Made by a program: the position numbers and the translations under genes | The notes under the pieces: model-generated | What the model was told of the DNA's origin: nothing | The model's database searches: none | What the model saw: only the letters and a program-made list of their open reading frames with translations | Assembly: GCF_023554555.1 (NCBI RefSeq) | Contig: NZ_JAMJWC010000001.1 | Coordinates: forward strand, 868,001 to 932,000 | Length of the DNA stretch: 64,000 nt | Direction of reading: 5' to 3' | DNA from: Sphingobacterium sp. lm-10 | GTDB taxonomy: Bacteria > Bacteroidota > Bacteroidia > Sphingobacteriales > Sphingobacteriaceae | Shown: positions 27,397 to 36,255 of the stretch, one piece after another | How the letters are laid out: every line of letters begins with the position of its first letter | How positions within the stretch are numbered: position 1 is the first letter of the stretch

Positions 27397-27748
27397 GTCT
27401 ATCGTTTTAATAACGGCGCATAATGGTGTGCATTATGAAACCAGTTTATATCATATCTACTGTCTAGACACATCCCTCACCCTAATGTTTTTATAGATTG
27501 CAGAACACGAAATCATATCGTAACCATTGCGGCATGTACTTAAAGCAAAGAAGTAGTACTACGTGTAAGTATTTTAACTGCTGATTTGCACAAACTATTA
27601 AATGCGGCAACTGTTGCTACTATGTACTCCTTCGTGAGTACGTTAAAAGGGCCTCCTGGAGGTCCCATCACCCTATTGCAACCACCAAGCAATAGCGTGA
27701 TGAGGGGAGATAAATTATAGAGATGAGTTAAAATCTAAAAAAAAGTAT
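27397..27748. other. Divergent SDR/catalase control region with consecutive hairpins
   Basis: No gene is seen in these 352 bases. The half next to the catalase gene is rich in inverted repeats: GTACTC-N6-GAGTAC (27624-27641), GGGCCTCC next to GGAGGTCCC (27649-27666), and CATCACCCTATTGC pairing with GCAATAGCGTGATG around a nine-base loop (27666-27702, one C-C mismatch). They end about 46 bases before the catalase ATG. A small GCAACTGTTGC repeat lies just upstream of them. They may be a structured leader, operators, or both. Confidence 0.5.
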
Positions 27749-29881
27749 ATGGCGATCGGTAAAGATGGAAGAAACCCTAAGAAAGAACAAATGGACGCTC
27801 ATTTGGTCAACAACAACATGACCAATATGACCACCAATCAAGGGTTAAATGTGCACGACAATAACAACTCACTTAAGGCCGGAAAAAGCGGACCAACCTT
27901 ATTAGAAGACTTTATATTACGGGAGAAGATTTTTCATTTTGACCATGAGCGTATTCCAGAACGAATTGTGCATGCACGCGGTAGTGGAGCGCATGGCGTA
28001 TTTCAGGTATACGAATCTTTAGAAAAATATACTAAAGCAGACTTTCTACAACACCCTGCTAAGGAAACACCCGTCTTTGTACGATTTTCTACTGTTGCTG
28101 GTTCTAAGGGTTCTACCGATATGGCGCGCGACGCACGTGGCTTTGCTGTTAAATTCTATACCGATGAAGGTATTTATGATTTAGTAGGAAATAATATTCC
28201 CGTGTTTTTCATACAAGACGCCATGAACTTTCCGGATCTGGTACACGCGGTAAAACCAGAAGCAGACAATGAAATACCGCAAGCGGCATCTGCACATGAT
28301 ACTTTTTGGGATTTTGTATCATTGATGCCAGAATCTGCGCATATGATGATGTGGGCCATGTCCGACCGTGGTATACCCAAAAGCTTGCGTACCATGGAAG
28401 GCTTTGGAGTACATACGTTCCGGTTGATCAACAAACAGAATGAATCGCATTTTGTAAAATTCCATTGGAAACCCGTACTAGGAATGCAGAGCGTGGCTTG
28501 GAACGAGGCACAAAAAATATCTGGATTTGATTCTGACTTCCATCGTCGTGATCTTTGGGACAATATAGAAGCGGGCAACTACCCCGAATGGGAATTGGGA
28601 CTGCAGATCTTCACACAAGAACAAGCAGATAAATTCTCTTTTGATGTACTCGATCCGACTAAAATAATTCCCGAAGAACTAGTACCGGTAAAATTGGTAG
28701 GCAAGCTCACATTAGACCGGAATCCAGACAACTTCTTTGCAGAAACAGAACAGGTTGCTTTTCATCCAGGACACATTGTGCCAGGTATTGAGTTCTCCAG
28801 CGACCCCCTTTTACAAGGCAGATTGTTTTCTTACACAGATACACAACTAAGCCGTCTGGGAAGTGCCAACTTTCACGAGTTGCCAATAAATCGATCGGTA
28901 GCACCCATTCACAACAACCAACGTGATGGACATATGCGACATGATATTGCGAAAGGCAAAGCAAATTATTTCCCCAACAGTATTGGGGGTGGATGCCCAT
29001 TTCATGCTATGATACAGGGACAAGGATTCGACTCCTACCCAGAAGAAACTACGGAAACCAAGGTGCGTGGCAGATCAGACAGTTTTGCAGATCATTTTAC
29101 GCAGGCCACACTTTTCTACAACAGCCAATCCGAACCTGAGAAAGCGCATATTGTAAATGCATTTAGCTTTGAATTGGGGAAAATCAATTCGGTGGATATC
29201 AGAAAGCGTTATTTGGGAATTCTGACTCAAGTAGATGAGGATTTGGTGAAGCAGGTGGCCAATAATTTGGGTTTAGAGGTGCCCAAGGGTTTAGCAGAGG
29301 AAACTCTTTTTTATGCCAAACAGAATCATGCAGATTACCCAATCACCCCTAATAAACCTGAAGTGGAAAAATCCGAAGCACTTAGTATGGAATATAAAAA
29401 AGTGGAAAGCATTAAAACCCGCAAAGTAGCTATCCTGGTTGCAAATGGTAGCTGCGAAGAATCGATAGAAAAAATCACGCTTCCGTTGGAAGAAGGTGGT
29501 GCTACGCCTGTATTGATTGGCCCAAATGTGGGATCGATTACCTCGAAACAAGGTAATGTTATTGCGATTGAGCATAGTTTTCTAACGGAGGCTTCTGTGT
29601 TATACGATGCTTTATTCATCCCAAGTGGAGAAGATGCGATTAAAATACTGGACGATGAACCGGATGTCTTTCAATTTATCAATGAAATGTATAGACATTG
29701 CAAACCAATAGCTTTTGGTAGTGGAACAGAAGAAATTCTAGAACAAACTTACATTAAGAAGCAGGAAAATGATTGGGGAATTGTCGTAGAAACGGCAGAT
29801 CAAGACCTGGGATCATTCGTTAAGGCGGTGGCTCGGCACCGTAACTGGGCACGTGAATCTTTCCGCAAAGTGCCTGCATAA
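27749..29881 (+). CDS. katE: Large-subunit catalase (clade 2, HPII/KatE type)
   Basis: A 710-residue haem catalase that dismutates hydrogen peroxide. Distal His is H75 ([11 protein letters not shown]), distal Asn N148 (GNNIPVFF) and the haem-ligand Tyr Y362 (RLFSYTDTQ); the spacings are the same as in E. coli HPII (H128, N201, Y415). The N-terminus is about 53 residues shorter than in HPII. From about residue 557 ([19 protein letters not shown]) there is a DJ-1/PfpI-like flavodoxin-fold domain, which defines the large-subunit clade. DoxX and hydrolase genes follow closely (24 and 16 base gaps), forming a probable stress operon. The leader is full of short hairpins. Confidence 0.96.
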   Translation: MAIGKDGRNPKKEQMDAHLVNNNMTNMTTNQGLNVHDNNNSLKAGKSGPTLLEDFILREKIFHFDHERIPERIVHARGSGAHGVFQVYESLEKYTKADFLQHPAKETPVFVRFSTVAGSKGSTDMARDARGFAVKFYTDEGIYDLVGNNIPVFFIQDAMNFPDLVHAVKPEADNEIPQAASAHDTFWDFVSLMPESAHMMMWAMSDRGIPKSLRTMEGFGVHTFRLINKQNESHFVKFHWKPVLGMQSVAWNEAQKISGFDSDFHRRDLWDNIEAGNYPEWELGLQIFTQEQADKFSFDVLDPTKIIPEELVPVKLVGKLTLDRNPDNFFAETEQVAFHPGHIVPGIEFSSDPLLQGRLFSYTDTQLSRLGSANFHELPINRSVAPIHNNQRDGHMRHDIAKGKANYFPNSIGGGCPFHAMIQGQGFDSYPEETTETKVRGRSDSFADHFTQATLFYNSQSEPEKAHIVNAFSFELGKINSVDIRKRYLGILTQVDEDLVKQVANNLGLEVPKGLAEETLFYAKQNHADYPITPNKPEVEKSEALSMEYKKVESIKTRKVAILVANGSCEESIEKITLPLEEGGATPVLIGPNVGSITSKQGNVIAIEHSFLTEASVLYDALFIPSGEDAIKILDDEPDVFQFINEMYRHCKPIAFGSGTEEILEQTYIKKQENDWGIVVETADQDLGSFVKAVARHRNWARESFRKVPA

Positions 29882-29904
29882 TTTTACACTTAAATAAGGT
29901 CACG

Positions 29905-30348
29905 ATGGAATTGGTAAAACAACAGAAATTAGGTATCGGTAAACATATTGGAAGAATAGCTATCGGATTATTCTTCGTGTATGCCGGTATTGCGCATCTT
30001 ACTTTCGGACGAAGAGCATTTCGAGCTCAGGTACCGAAATGGGTACCTGCTACCAAAGATCAAGTAGTCCTCTGGTCGGGGTATGTAGAGATACTTCTTG
30101 GATTATTAGTGCTATGGCAAGGACACCGTAACCCTCGGGTTGGCTGGTTAGTTGGTGCTTTTTTAGCAGCCGTATTTCCAGGCAATTGGGCGCAATATAA
30201 AAACCAAAGAAATGCATTTGGCTTAACGACCGATAAGGCAAGATTTATTCGTTTGTTTTTTCAACCACCATTGATTTGGTTGGCCTTATGGAGTATGGGT
30301 GCCATACATCATCCGGAAAAAAATAAATTGGAGCAGAGTTATAAATAA
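29905..30348 (+). CDS. DoxX-like integral membrane protein
   Basis: A 147-residue protein with four hydrophobic spans: about 16-36 (AIGLFFVYAGIAHLTF), 57-73 (LWSGYVEILLGLLVLW), 80-95 (VGWLVGAFLAAVFPG) and 120-135 (PPLIWLALWSMGA). The charged loop GRRAFRAQVPKWVPATKD after the first span is characteristic of DoxX-family proteins in Bacteroidota. Members are often linked to redox or detoxification genes; in mycobacteria DoxX forms a complex with superoxide dismutase. Its position between catalase and a haloperoxidase-like hydrolase supports an oxidative-stress role. Biochemical function unknown. Confidence 0.85.
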   Translation: MELVKQQKLGIGKHIGRIAIGLFFVYAGIAHLTFGRRAFRAQVPKWVPATKDQVVLWSGYVEILLGLLVLWQGHRNPRVGWLVGAFLAAVFPGNWAQYKNQRNAFGLTTDKARFIRLFFQPPLIWLALWSMGAIHHPEKNKLEQSYK

Positions 30349-30363
30349 AATAGATAAAATAAT

Positions 30364-31191
30364 ATGTCAAAATTAACAAATAGCAACAACGGACAGAGTG
30401 TAGATATTCATTATCATGATCAAGGATCAGGCAAACCTGTTGTATTAATTCATGGTTGGCCATTGAGCCACACTTCTTGGCAAAACCAAATCACTACGTT
30501 AGTAGACGCTGGCTATCGCGTTATCGCTTATGATCGTCGTGGTTTTGGAGATTCCACTACTGGAAATGCATACGATTACGATAGCCTAACCAGCGACTTA
30601 CACGCTTTATTAGAAGAGTTGGATTTAAAAGAGGTGACGCTGGTAGGATTTTCTATGGGCGGTGGAGAAGTGATTCGTTATGTAACTAATTATGGGACGG
30701 ATAGAATTGCCAAACTGGCATTAGTAGCTTCTATCATTCCGCTTGTAAAGCAAAAAGAGGATAATCCAGATGGTGTGCCGCAAGAAGATTTAGACGGTAT
30801 CTTAGCAAATATCAAAGAAGATCGCATTGCATTCTTGAAAGAATTTCATCAACAGTTTTACAATGTAGACAAGAAGCCTGATGCGGTACCTGAATCTCAG
30901 TTAGATGCAGATCTTGCTGTATCGTCTGCAGCGGATGCGAACGCAACCATCGAAGCGGCAAAAGCTTGGATGGATACCGATTTCCGCCCGGAGACAGAAA
31001 AGATTGCTTTACCAACGCTGATTGTGCATGGTAAGGAAGACAATACTGTCCCTATTGCGACATCTGCTGAGCAGGCTGCTAAACTAATAAAAGGTAGCGA
31101 ATTAAAAGTGTATGACGATGCACCTCATGGTCTTAATGTCACACATGCTGAGCAATTGAATAAAGATTTAATTCAATTCTTAGGATCTTAA
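30364..31191 (+). CDS. Alpha/beta hydrolase, cofactor-free chloroperoxidase-like
   Basis: A 275-residue alpha/beta hydrolase. Oxyanion-hole segment LIHGWPLSHTSW (28-39), DRRGFGDS (57-64), nucleophile S97 in GFSMGGGE, acid D226 (HGKEDNTVP) and base H255 (DDAPHGLNVTH). The SMGGGE elbow and the HGWPLS segment are typical of the non-haem chloroperoxidase/arylesterase group. These are esterases with perhydrolase side activity; the haloperoxidase name reflects that. No signal peptide. Third gene of the catalase operon, followed by a very strong terminator. Confidence 0.9.
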   Translation: MSKLTNSNNGQSVDIHYHDQGSGKPVVLIHGWPLSHTSWQNQITTLVDAGYRVIAYDRRGFGDSTTGNAYDYDSLTSDLHALLEELDLKEVTLVGFSMGGGEVIRYVTNYGTDRIAKLALVASIIPLVKQKEDNPDGVPQEDLDGILANIKEDRIAFLKEFHQQFYNVDKKPDAVPESQLDADLAVSSAADANATIEAAKAWMDTDFRPETEKIALPTLIVHGKEDNTVPIATSAEQAAKLIKGSELKVYDDAPHGLNVTHAEQLNKDLIQFLGS

Positions 31192-31214
31192 ATATAGGAA
31201 GTTACTGATGTAAC

Positions 31215-31266
31215 ACCTAAAAGAAAGAACCCCAAGATAAATATCTTGGGGTTCTTTCTTTTAGGT
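31215..31266. terminator. 25-bp perfect inverted repeat terminator
   Basis: The arms 31215-31239 and 31242-31266 are exact reverse complements with a two-base AA spacer. The stem carries an A-rich outer part, a CCCC/GGGG core and T-rich right arm. It lies 23 bases after the hydrolase stop and should end the catalase operon; being symmetric it can also stop the convergent receiver gene ending at 31331. Confidence 0.8.
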
Positions 31267-31330
31267 TGTTCTGATTATAGAATGGCTAAGATAACACTAC
31301 AACGCCAGCCAAAAAAAAAATCTAAAACCT

Positions 31331-31702
31331 CTATGCTGCGCTGATCACCGCATTTTCTACCGTAGTTAAAAAATCATCTACGTCGAAGGGTTTTGCGATA
31401 AACTTATTTGCTCCTGCGTCTTTTGCCACCTGTAGACCATCACGACTGGCCGAGATGCAAATTATGAAGATATGTTTTAGTGCATCATTAGCACGAATCT
31501 TCTTAATAAGCTGATCACCCGTTACTACCGGCATCCATAGATCCACAATCAAAATATCTGGTTTAAATTCTGTAATCTTATCGTATGCGTACACGCTGTC
31601 CGTTTCGGTAATGGTATCTACATCTTCCAACTCTAACACCATTTCCAACATATCTGTTATCCCTTTATCATCATCACAAATGAATACTCTTTTTTGAGCC
31701 AT
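31331..31702 (-). CDS. Single-domain response regulator
   Basis: A 123-residue CheY-like receiver with no output domain. Acidic pocket D10-D12 (ICDDDKG), phosphoacceptor D54 (LIVDLWMPVVTGDQ), switch residues S84-A85 (CISASRD) and K104 (FIAKPFD). It is a clear paralogue of the receiver at 38944: both share the ICDDD start, VDLWMPVV-x-GDQ and GAN-x-F-x-AKPFD. It follows the degenerate histidine kinase gene on the same strand after 127 bases. Such proteins act as phosphate sinks, relays or partner-binding switches. Which kinase feeds it is unknown; its own neighbour seems unable to bind ATP. Confidence 0.9.
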   Translation of the reverse strand: MAQKRVFICDDDKGITDMLEMVLELEDVDTITETDSVYAYDKITEFKPDILIVDLWMPVVTGDQLIKKIRANDALKHIFIICISASRDGLQVAKDAGANKFIAKPFDVDDFLTTVENAVISAA

Positions 31703-31829
31703 AATTGCCTGTCTGTCTATTTCTTGCAGCTTTGAACACCCTATCTCTTTTTCCCAAAAATGGTGTTAGTCATGCTGTAGTATTATAGACCAATTCCCAT
31801 ACCAGAAAGTTTAATTTTATAAAAATAGA

Positions 31830-32843
31830 CTAAAAAATGGGAAAATTAAGTATTATGCTTCCATTCTTCGAATGGAAAGATACTTTGCCATTCAATTCTT
31901 GCATCATTTTTTCCAACACCGGATAGCAGATAAGCTCTTTTTCCAGATTTAAATTATCAGTATTAATGGTATAAATTACCTCTCTATCTGCCCGAGTGCT
32001 ATTTATTGCAATAGTGAACTTTGACTTAGCGGCAAGTGCTTGCGTAGCGCCCTGTATCGCCAATGAGAAAACCTGATACAAGACATCGCTGTCGCCGCGA
32101 ACAGGTAGCAGCGTTCCTATTTCCATTTTTTTATCACCTAAACCAAAAGAGCGATTGTTATTTGTGATATGATGAACCCAATGTGCCACATCCATGTCTT
32201 GATTAACATCTGCTTGATTATTTTTGATATTGCGGCTTACCTCTACCGTGTCTGTAATCAATTTCTCCAAATTTTGTAAGGCATCAATAACCATGTTTAC
32301 CCATTTGGTATGTTCCTCCGGTGTCATCTGAATTCGAGACCGCATGTATTGCATCCCTAACTTAGCAACCGACAACGGGTTTCTTAAGTCGTGAGACAAT
32401 GCATGACTCCATTTTTCCAATTTTGCATCAGAAGAAGTCTCATCTGTTTGTTGGCTATTTCGATTACGCATTGGATTACTCGTTTCTATCACCGTATGGA
32501 TCATGGCTTCGGTATAGCCTTCCGAATCGACGATCGGCTGCACATTCCAATCCATATATTTACACTGTAAAGAGCCATTAACAGTCATTCTAATCGGATA
32601 CGCATGGAGATGAAAAGGCTTTCCACTGTTCCATATTTCCGTCAACAAATTACCTAAGATAGATTGTTCGCCATCTGGTAATAAATCTGAAAATCGAGCT
32701 TCTTTATCACCTACAGACCGGCCAAAAACAGCGCGCATGCCATCATTGATAAAACCGATGTCTAGCGTAGCAGAAGTATATACGACCGTAGCAACGCTAG
32801 ACTTCTGTAACAGGCCTAGCATTTGTGTCTCTTTGTTTTTCAT
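31830..32843 (-). CDS. PAS histidine kinase-like protein with degenerate ATPase domain
   Basis: A 337-residue cytosolic protein. Residues about 10-120 are a PAS fold (TATVVYTSATLDIGFINDG, YMDWNVQPIVDSEGY). Residues 140-205 are a HisKA dimerisation helix pair with an intact H-box, H151 in SHALSHDLRNPLS. The C-terminal part keeps the length and strand order of HATPase_c but lacks the key boxes: the N-box reads VFSLAIQGATQAL without the Asn pattern, and the DxGxG and GxGLG lid motifs are absent (GSIILNFPIF at the end). It is likely a pseudokinase or a phosphotransfer/scaffold protein that can be phosphorylated on His by another kinase or act as a phosphatase. It starts 18 bases after the MscS gene, so they share a transcript. 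Confidence 0.8.
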   Translation of the reverse strand: MKNKETQMLGLLQKSSVATVVYTSATLDIGFINDGMRAVFGRSVGDKEARFSDLLPDGEQSILGNLLTEIWNSGKPFHLHAYPIRMTVNGSLQCKYMDWNVQPIVDSEGYTEAMIHTVIETSNPMRNRNSQQTDETSSDAKLEKWSHALSHDLRNPLSVAKLGMQYMRSRIQMTPEEHTKWVNMVIDALQNLEKLITDTVEVSRNIKNNQADVNQDMDVAHWVHHITNNNRSFGLGDKKMEIGTLLPVRGDSDVLYQVFSLAIQGATQALAAKSKFTIAINSTRADREVIYTINTDNLNLEKELICYPVLEKMMQELNGKVSFHSKNGSIILNFPIF

Positions 32844-32861
32844 AGTATAGTTTAACTGCTT

Positions 32862-35117
32862 CTATATAGACGCAATGCCGACGTCTATTGTACTTAACTC
32901 TTCCTTCATTCCTTCTAGAAACTGACTTCTAAAACGCTCAATTTGACGAACGTTCTTGACGCCTACTTGAATGGATAGCTTATAGGTATCCGTTTGGATA
33001 TCTTTGGTGTAAACCTTCATAGGGATCGATTTATCCACAAAGCGATCATTTTTAAGGCGCGTACGTAGCCGTTCTTTTACCTCTTCAATAGCAACATTTC
33101 CGGTAATTGATAAATCCATGTTTACCCGAATATCCGTTGAAGAGAAAGTCCAGTTTACCAGTCGACCAGAAAATAGATCCGCATTGGGTATAATTACCTT
33201 AGCACCCTGATCAGTAAGTAATACGCTGGAACGAATACCAATCTCCAGCACTTGTCCTTTTTTATCGGCCAATTCAATGTAGTCCCCAATTTTAAAAGGC
33301 TTTTCGAAGACCAAGATAACACCAGATACCAGATTATTAATAATATTTTGCAGACCGAAACCAATACCTACTGTCAGCGCACCAACAATTACCGTCAACT
33401 TATCAAGGCCAAGACCTAGAATGCTAATAGCAAAGAAGAAACTGACCACAACTAGTATGAGGCGAAACAGCGGGAATAAGGTCATACGCTTCATCTGCAA
33501 TTCATCCGAAGAAGGATCATTTAGCAGATGTTTTAAATTTTTCTGAATCCAGTTAGATCCCCAAAGTACCAATATAGCTAACAATAGATTGGCATAGTTA
33601 AATGTGATGCTACCAAAAGAATGCTCCTTATACAATACTCCCTCTACAAAATTAGCCGTACGGGTCGTAATATTTAAGTTATTGACCAGCACAATACCCA
33701 CAATGATGATACAGATCAAGGAGATTAGTCTATTTAGACTGCTAAGCATCCGCATCAAGTCGAAACGACGAATTAAATTCTCCTTGGCTACTTTGTTGTA
33801 ATGCAGTTCCAAATCTTTAAGCAACATTTCACTAAATGCGCGTAGTGCAAGTGCTTGAATTAAACCAACGCTGGATGCGATGCTACTGATGCGTGCCATA
33901 TACACATAACCAAATGCATTACTCACAATGGATACAGTAAAACCTAATAGGATAGCCCATTTTGCAATCGACCGAATATGATTGGCGGGTTCTCCTTCTT
34001 TCGTAGATTGGCCAATTCGCCACGTAATGATTAATCCTACCACGTTAAGTACCCCAGAGATTAGACGAATCCACAGGGCTTCAGAAATGATCAAATTGGT
34101 AACCAAAAGCAGAAGAAATACCACAAATACGACTTGAATAGCCTTCTTTTGCGCTTCCGAAAACTGCGTGTAAAGCAAACTATATAGCAACAAAAAGATA
34201 ATTAGGTAGCTCACCTGCAATACAAAAATTGGAATCACATAAGCGGTTAGCGGAAGTAGTATTAAAAAGAATATGAAGGACTTTATTAGTGGAATCCAAA
34301 TTGGGATGTGCTTGAAAATCCTCCAACGCTGTTTCTCATTTTCCTCATTCTTACCTAAAAGGAACATCCAATAGAAATAAGCACCAGTAAGTAGGATTAG
34401 GAGAATACGGCTACTCCAAGCAGAGTAATCGAAAAATTGATATAGAGGCTTATCACTATCTAAGTTTTTGCGAATAGAGCTGAGAACTCTGCGCGTTGTA
34501 GGCATCTCTAATGTAGCGCTGTAGCTAGAATCTCGTGTGAGTGTATCCGTGAGTACAGGATCTGATAAGTGATCACGAATCTCGACTACGTTATCCAAAA
34601 GTACATCCAATCTACGGTCTAGATGTGACAAAGAATCTTCGATACCTAGCTTTAATTCACGCAATTCGCCAGAATCTTGCATCGTATCGTTTTCAGTAAC
34701 ACCTACTGCTTGTCTTTGATTTCTTAAATCCTGGCGATAGCGGTTAATTTCGCGTTTTAGCACCGTAATATCACGAACTTTTTCATCTAAAAATGCCGTA
34801 GAAGGGTGGTGTGTGGAATCTAACATGCCCACTTGTCGCCGAAGTGTATCCTGCTCTGTTTTCGCACTATCAATCTGATGAGCTAAATCGACAACCCGAC
34901 CTTGCAATGTGGTCAATTTTAAATCGACAACCACAGGCTGCTGTACAACCGGTTGCTGCGAGGTATCTGCGGTTTGTCCAATTGTATTGTTGGTCGTATC
35001 GGAGATTACACTTTCGTCATTTACACTGCTATCTTGCTGCGAAAATAACGGCAGCGCCGACAACATAAATAATCCTAAAAACCATGCATACATGGCGTTG
35101 TGCGTATTTTTTGTCAT
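32862..35117 (-). CDS. MscS-family mechanosensitive channel with long periplasmic coiled coil
   Basis: A 751-residue inner-membrane channel opened by membrane tension during hypo-osmotic shock. Signal peptide 1-25 (LFMLSALPLFSQ). A Gln/Thr-rich and coiled-coil periplasmic region runs to about residue 230 (VRDITVLKREINRYRQDLRN). Around ten hydrophobic spans follow, then the pore helix and MscS beta-domain: VGALTVGIGFGLQNIINNLV, LVFEKPFKIGDYIEL, VIIPNADLFSGRLVNW. The C-terminal alpha/beta domain ends at RSQFLEGMKEELSTIDVGIAS. The layout is of the large MscK/YbiO-like class. Genes for trehalose synthesis upstream make osmotic adaptation a shared theme. First gene of a transcript with the kinase-like gene. 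Confidence 0.9.
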   Translation of the reverse strand: MTKNTHNAMYAWFLGLFMLSALPLFSQQDSSVNDESVISDTTNNTIGQTADTSQQPVVQQPVVVDLKLTTLQGRVVDLAHQIDSAKTEQDTLRRQVGMLDSTHHPSTAFLDEKVRDITVLKREINRYRQDLRNQRQAVGVTENDTMQDSGELRELKLGIEDSLSHLDRRLDVLLDNVVEIRDHLSDPVLTDTLTRDSSYSATLEMPTTRRVLSSIRKNLDSDKPLYQFFDYSAWSSRILLILLTGAYFYWMFLLGKNEENEKQRWRIFKHIPIWIPLIKSFIFFLILLPLTAYVIPIFVLQVSYLIIFLLLYSLLYTQFSEAQKKAIQVVFVVFLLLLVTNLIISEALWIRLISGVLNVVGLIITWRIGQSTKEGEPANHIRSIAKWAILLGFTVSIVSNAFGYVYMARISSIASSVGLIQALALRAFSEMLLKDLELHYNKVAKENLIRRFDLMRMLSSLNRLISLICIIIVGIVLVNNLNITTRTANFVEGVLYKEHSFGSITFNYANLLLAILVLWGSNWIQKNLKHLLNDPSSDELQMKRMTLFPLFRLILVVVSFFFAISILGLGLDKLTVIVGALTVGIGFGLQNIINNLVSGVILVFEKPFKIGDYIELADKKGQVLEIGIRSSVLLTDQGAKVIIPNADLFSGRLVNWTFSSTDIRVNMDLSITGNVAIEEVKERLRTRLKNDRFVDKSIPMKVYTKDIQTDTYKLSIQVGVKNVRQIERFRSQFLEGMKEELSTIDVGIASI

Positions 35118-35273
35118 AACTTTCTGTACAACAAATCATGCGGTCACATGTTTGCTAATTGTTAACCATCACCTATATCTTGCAACAGGTAAGGAGATTT
35201 ATCTTACAACCATTTTTGTTCTGCGCTGTTAAGCATACAGTAAGGTTTTGTATCATTCACTAAACATACACCT

Positions 35274-35492
35274 ATGAGACAGCTACGATTAGCCACTACT
35301 AGTGGCCTAGTATACATCAATAGAAATCACGCCTTTGCGGTTCCGGATTACGAAGATGTACCAGATCCGGAAGAGCGGGATCACCCGACACCATTAAAAG
35401 AAGGCAGCCCAGGTACCAATTTACCTCCAATACCCGACCGCGGATTTCCAGGCGAAGACGAACGTGTATTAGAAGATGTATTAAAATACTAA
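35274..35492 (+). CDS. Small acidic proline-rich protein
   Basis: A 72-residue protein, unrecognised. After a short N-terminal strand region (LRLATTSGLVYINRNHAFAVP) it is almost entirely acidic and proline-rich (DYEDVPDPEERDHPTPLKEG, TNLPPIPDRGFPGEDERV) and probably unstructured. It starts a run of three same-strand genes with the nucleotidyltransferase 13 bases downstream and the metallophosphoesterase after that, so a role as their partner or regulator is conceivable. No homology to a named family can be claimed. Confidence 0.55.
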   Translation: MRQLRLATTSGLVYINRNHAFAVPDYEDVPDPEERDHPTPLKEGSPGTNLPPIPDRGFPGEDERVLEDVLKY

Positions 35493-35505
35493 CGGGAAGG
35501 ATGAC

Positions 35506-36249
35506 ATGATAGAAACAGAAAAACAGAAAATAGAATCTCAAGAATTTTATAAGGAAGCATTACAGTTAATGTATGACAATGACTGTCAGTTTATGCTTGG
35601 TGGTGCTTTTGCGATGTTTCAATACACAGGCATCTTTCGCGACACCAAAGATTTGGATATTTTCTGCAAAAGTAGCGAATATCCAAAAATCTTAAAGGCT
35701 TTTGCAGAGAAAGGCTATCGTACAGAACTCACCGACGTGCGCTGGCTGGCGAAGGTATTTCATGGCGATTATTTTATAGATATTATCTTCGATACAGTTA
35801 ATAATATCTGCACGGTGGACGACCGGTGGTACGAACGTGCGACAGAAGGCGAGTTTGCAGACCTTCCGGTAAAATTTATTCCGGTCGAAGAATTGATTTG
35901 GTGTAAATTATATGTCCAAAATCGAGAACGGAACGATAGCGCAGATGTAAACCACATTTTACTGCGATATGGCCAACACGTAGACTGGAAACATTTGCTA
36001 TCGCGAATGGATCCACACTGGCACATTTTACTTGCACAACTGCTCATCTTTCAGTTTGTATACCCAGCGGATTATCGATCAATAGTACCCAAGTGGATTT
36101 TTGACGAACTGATTTCCCGTGCCAATGAGCAGTACGATCTACCATCGCCGGTGGAGAAGGTATGTCGTGGTCCACTAATCGATCAGACGCAATATCAAGT
36201 AGACATTAAAGAGTGGAATTATAAAACTTGTACGATAACGACCATTTAG
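35506..36249 (+). CDS. Pol-beta-type nucleotidyltransferase family protein
   Basis: A 247-residue protein with a minimal nucleotidyltransferase domain. The motif is GG (32-33) followed by RDTKDLDIF with D49 and D51, and a third carboxylate D92 in YFIDIIFD. This is the full catalytic set, so activity is expected. The C-terminal half (VEELIWCKLYVQNRERNDSA, DVNHILLRYG) is helical, as in nucleotidyltransferases that carry a substrate-binding domain. Families of this shape transfer nucleotides to small molecules, RNA ends or proteins. The neighbour six bases downstream is a metallophosphoesterase, an arrangement that could form an add/remove pair. Substrate unknown. Confidence 0.8.
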   Translation: MIETEKQKIESQEFYKEALQLMYDNDCQFMLGGAFAMFQYTGIFRDTKDLDIFCKSSEYPKILKAFAEKGYRTELTDVRWLAKVFHGDYFIDIIFDTVNNICTVDDRWYERATEGEFADLPVKFIPVEELIWCKLYVQNRERNDSADVNHILLRYGQHVDWKHLLSRMDPHWHILLAQLLIFQFVYPADYRSIVPKWIFDELISRANEQYDLPSPVEKVCRGPLIDQTQYQVDIKEWNYKTCTITTI

Positions 36250-36255
36250 CAAAGT

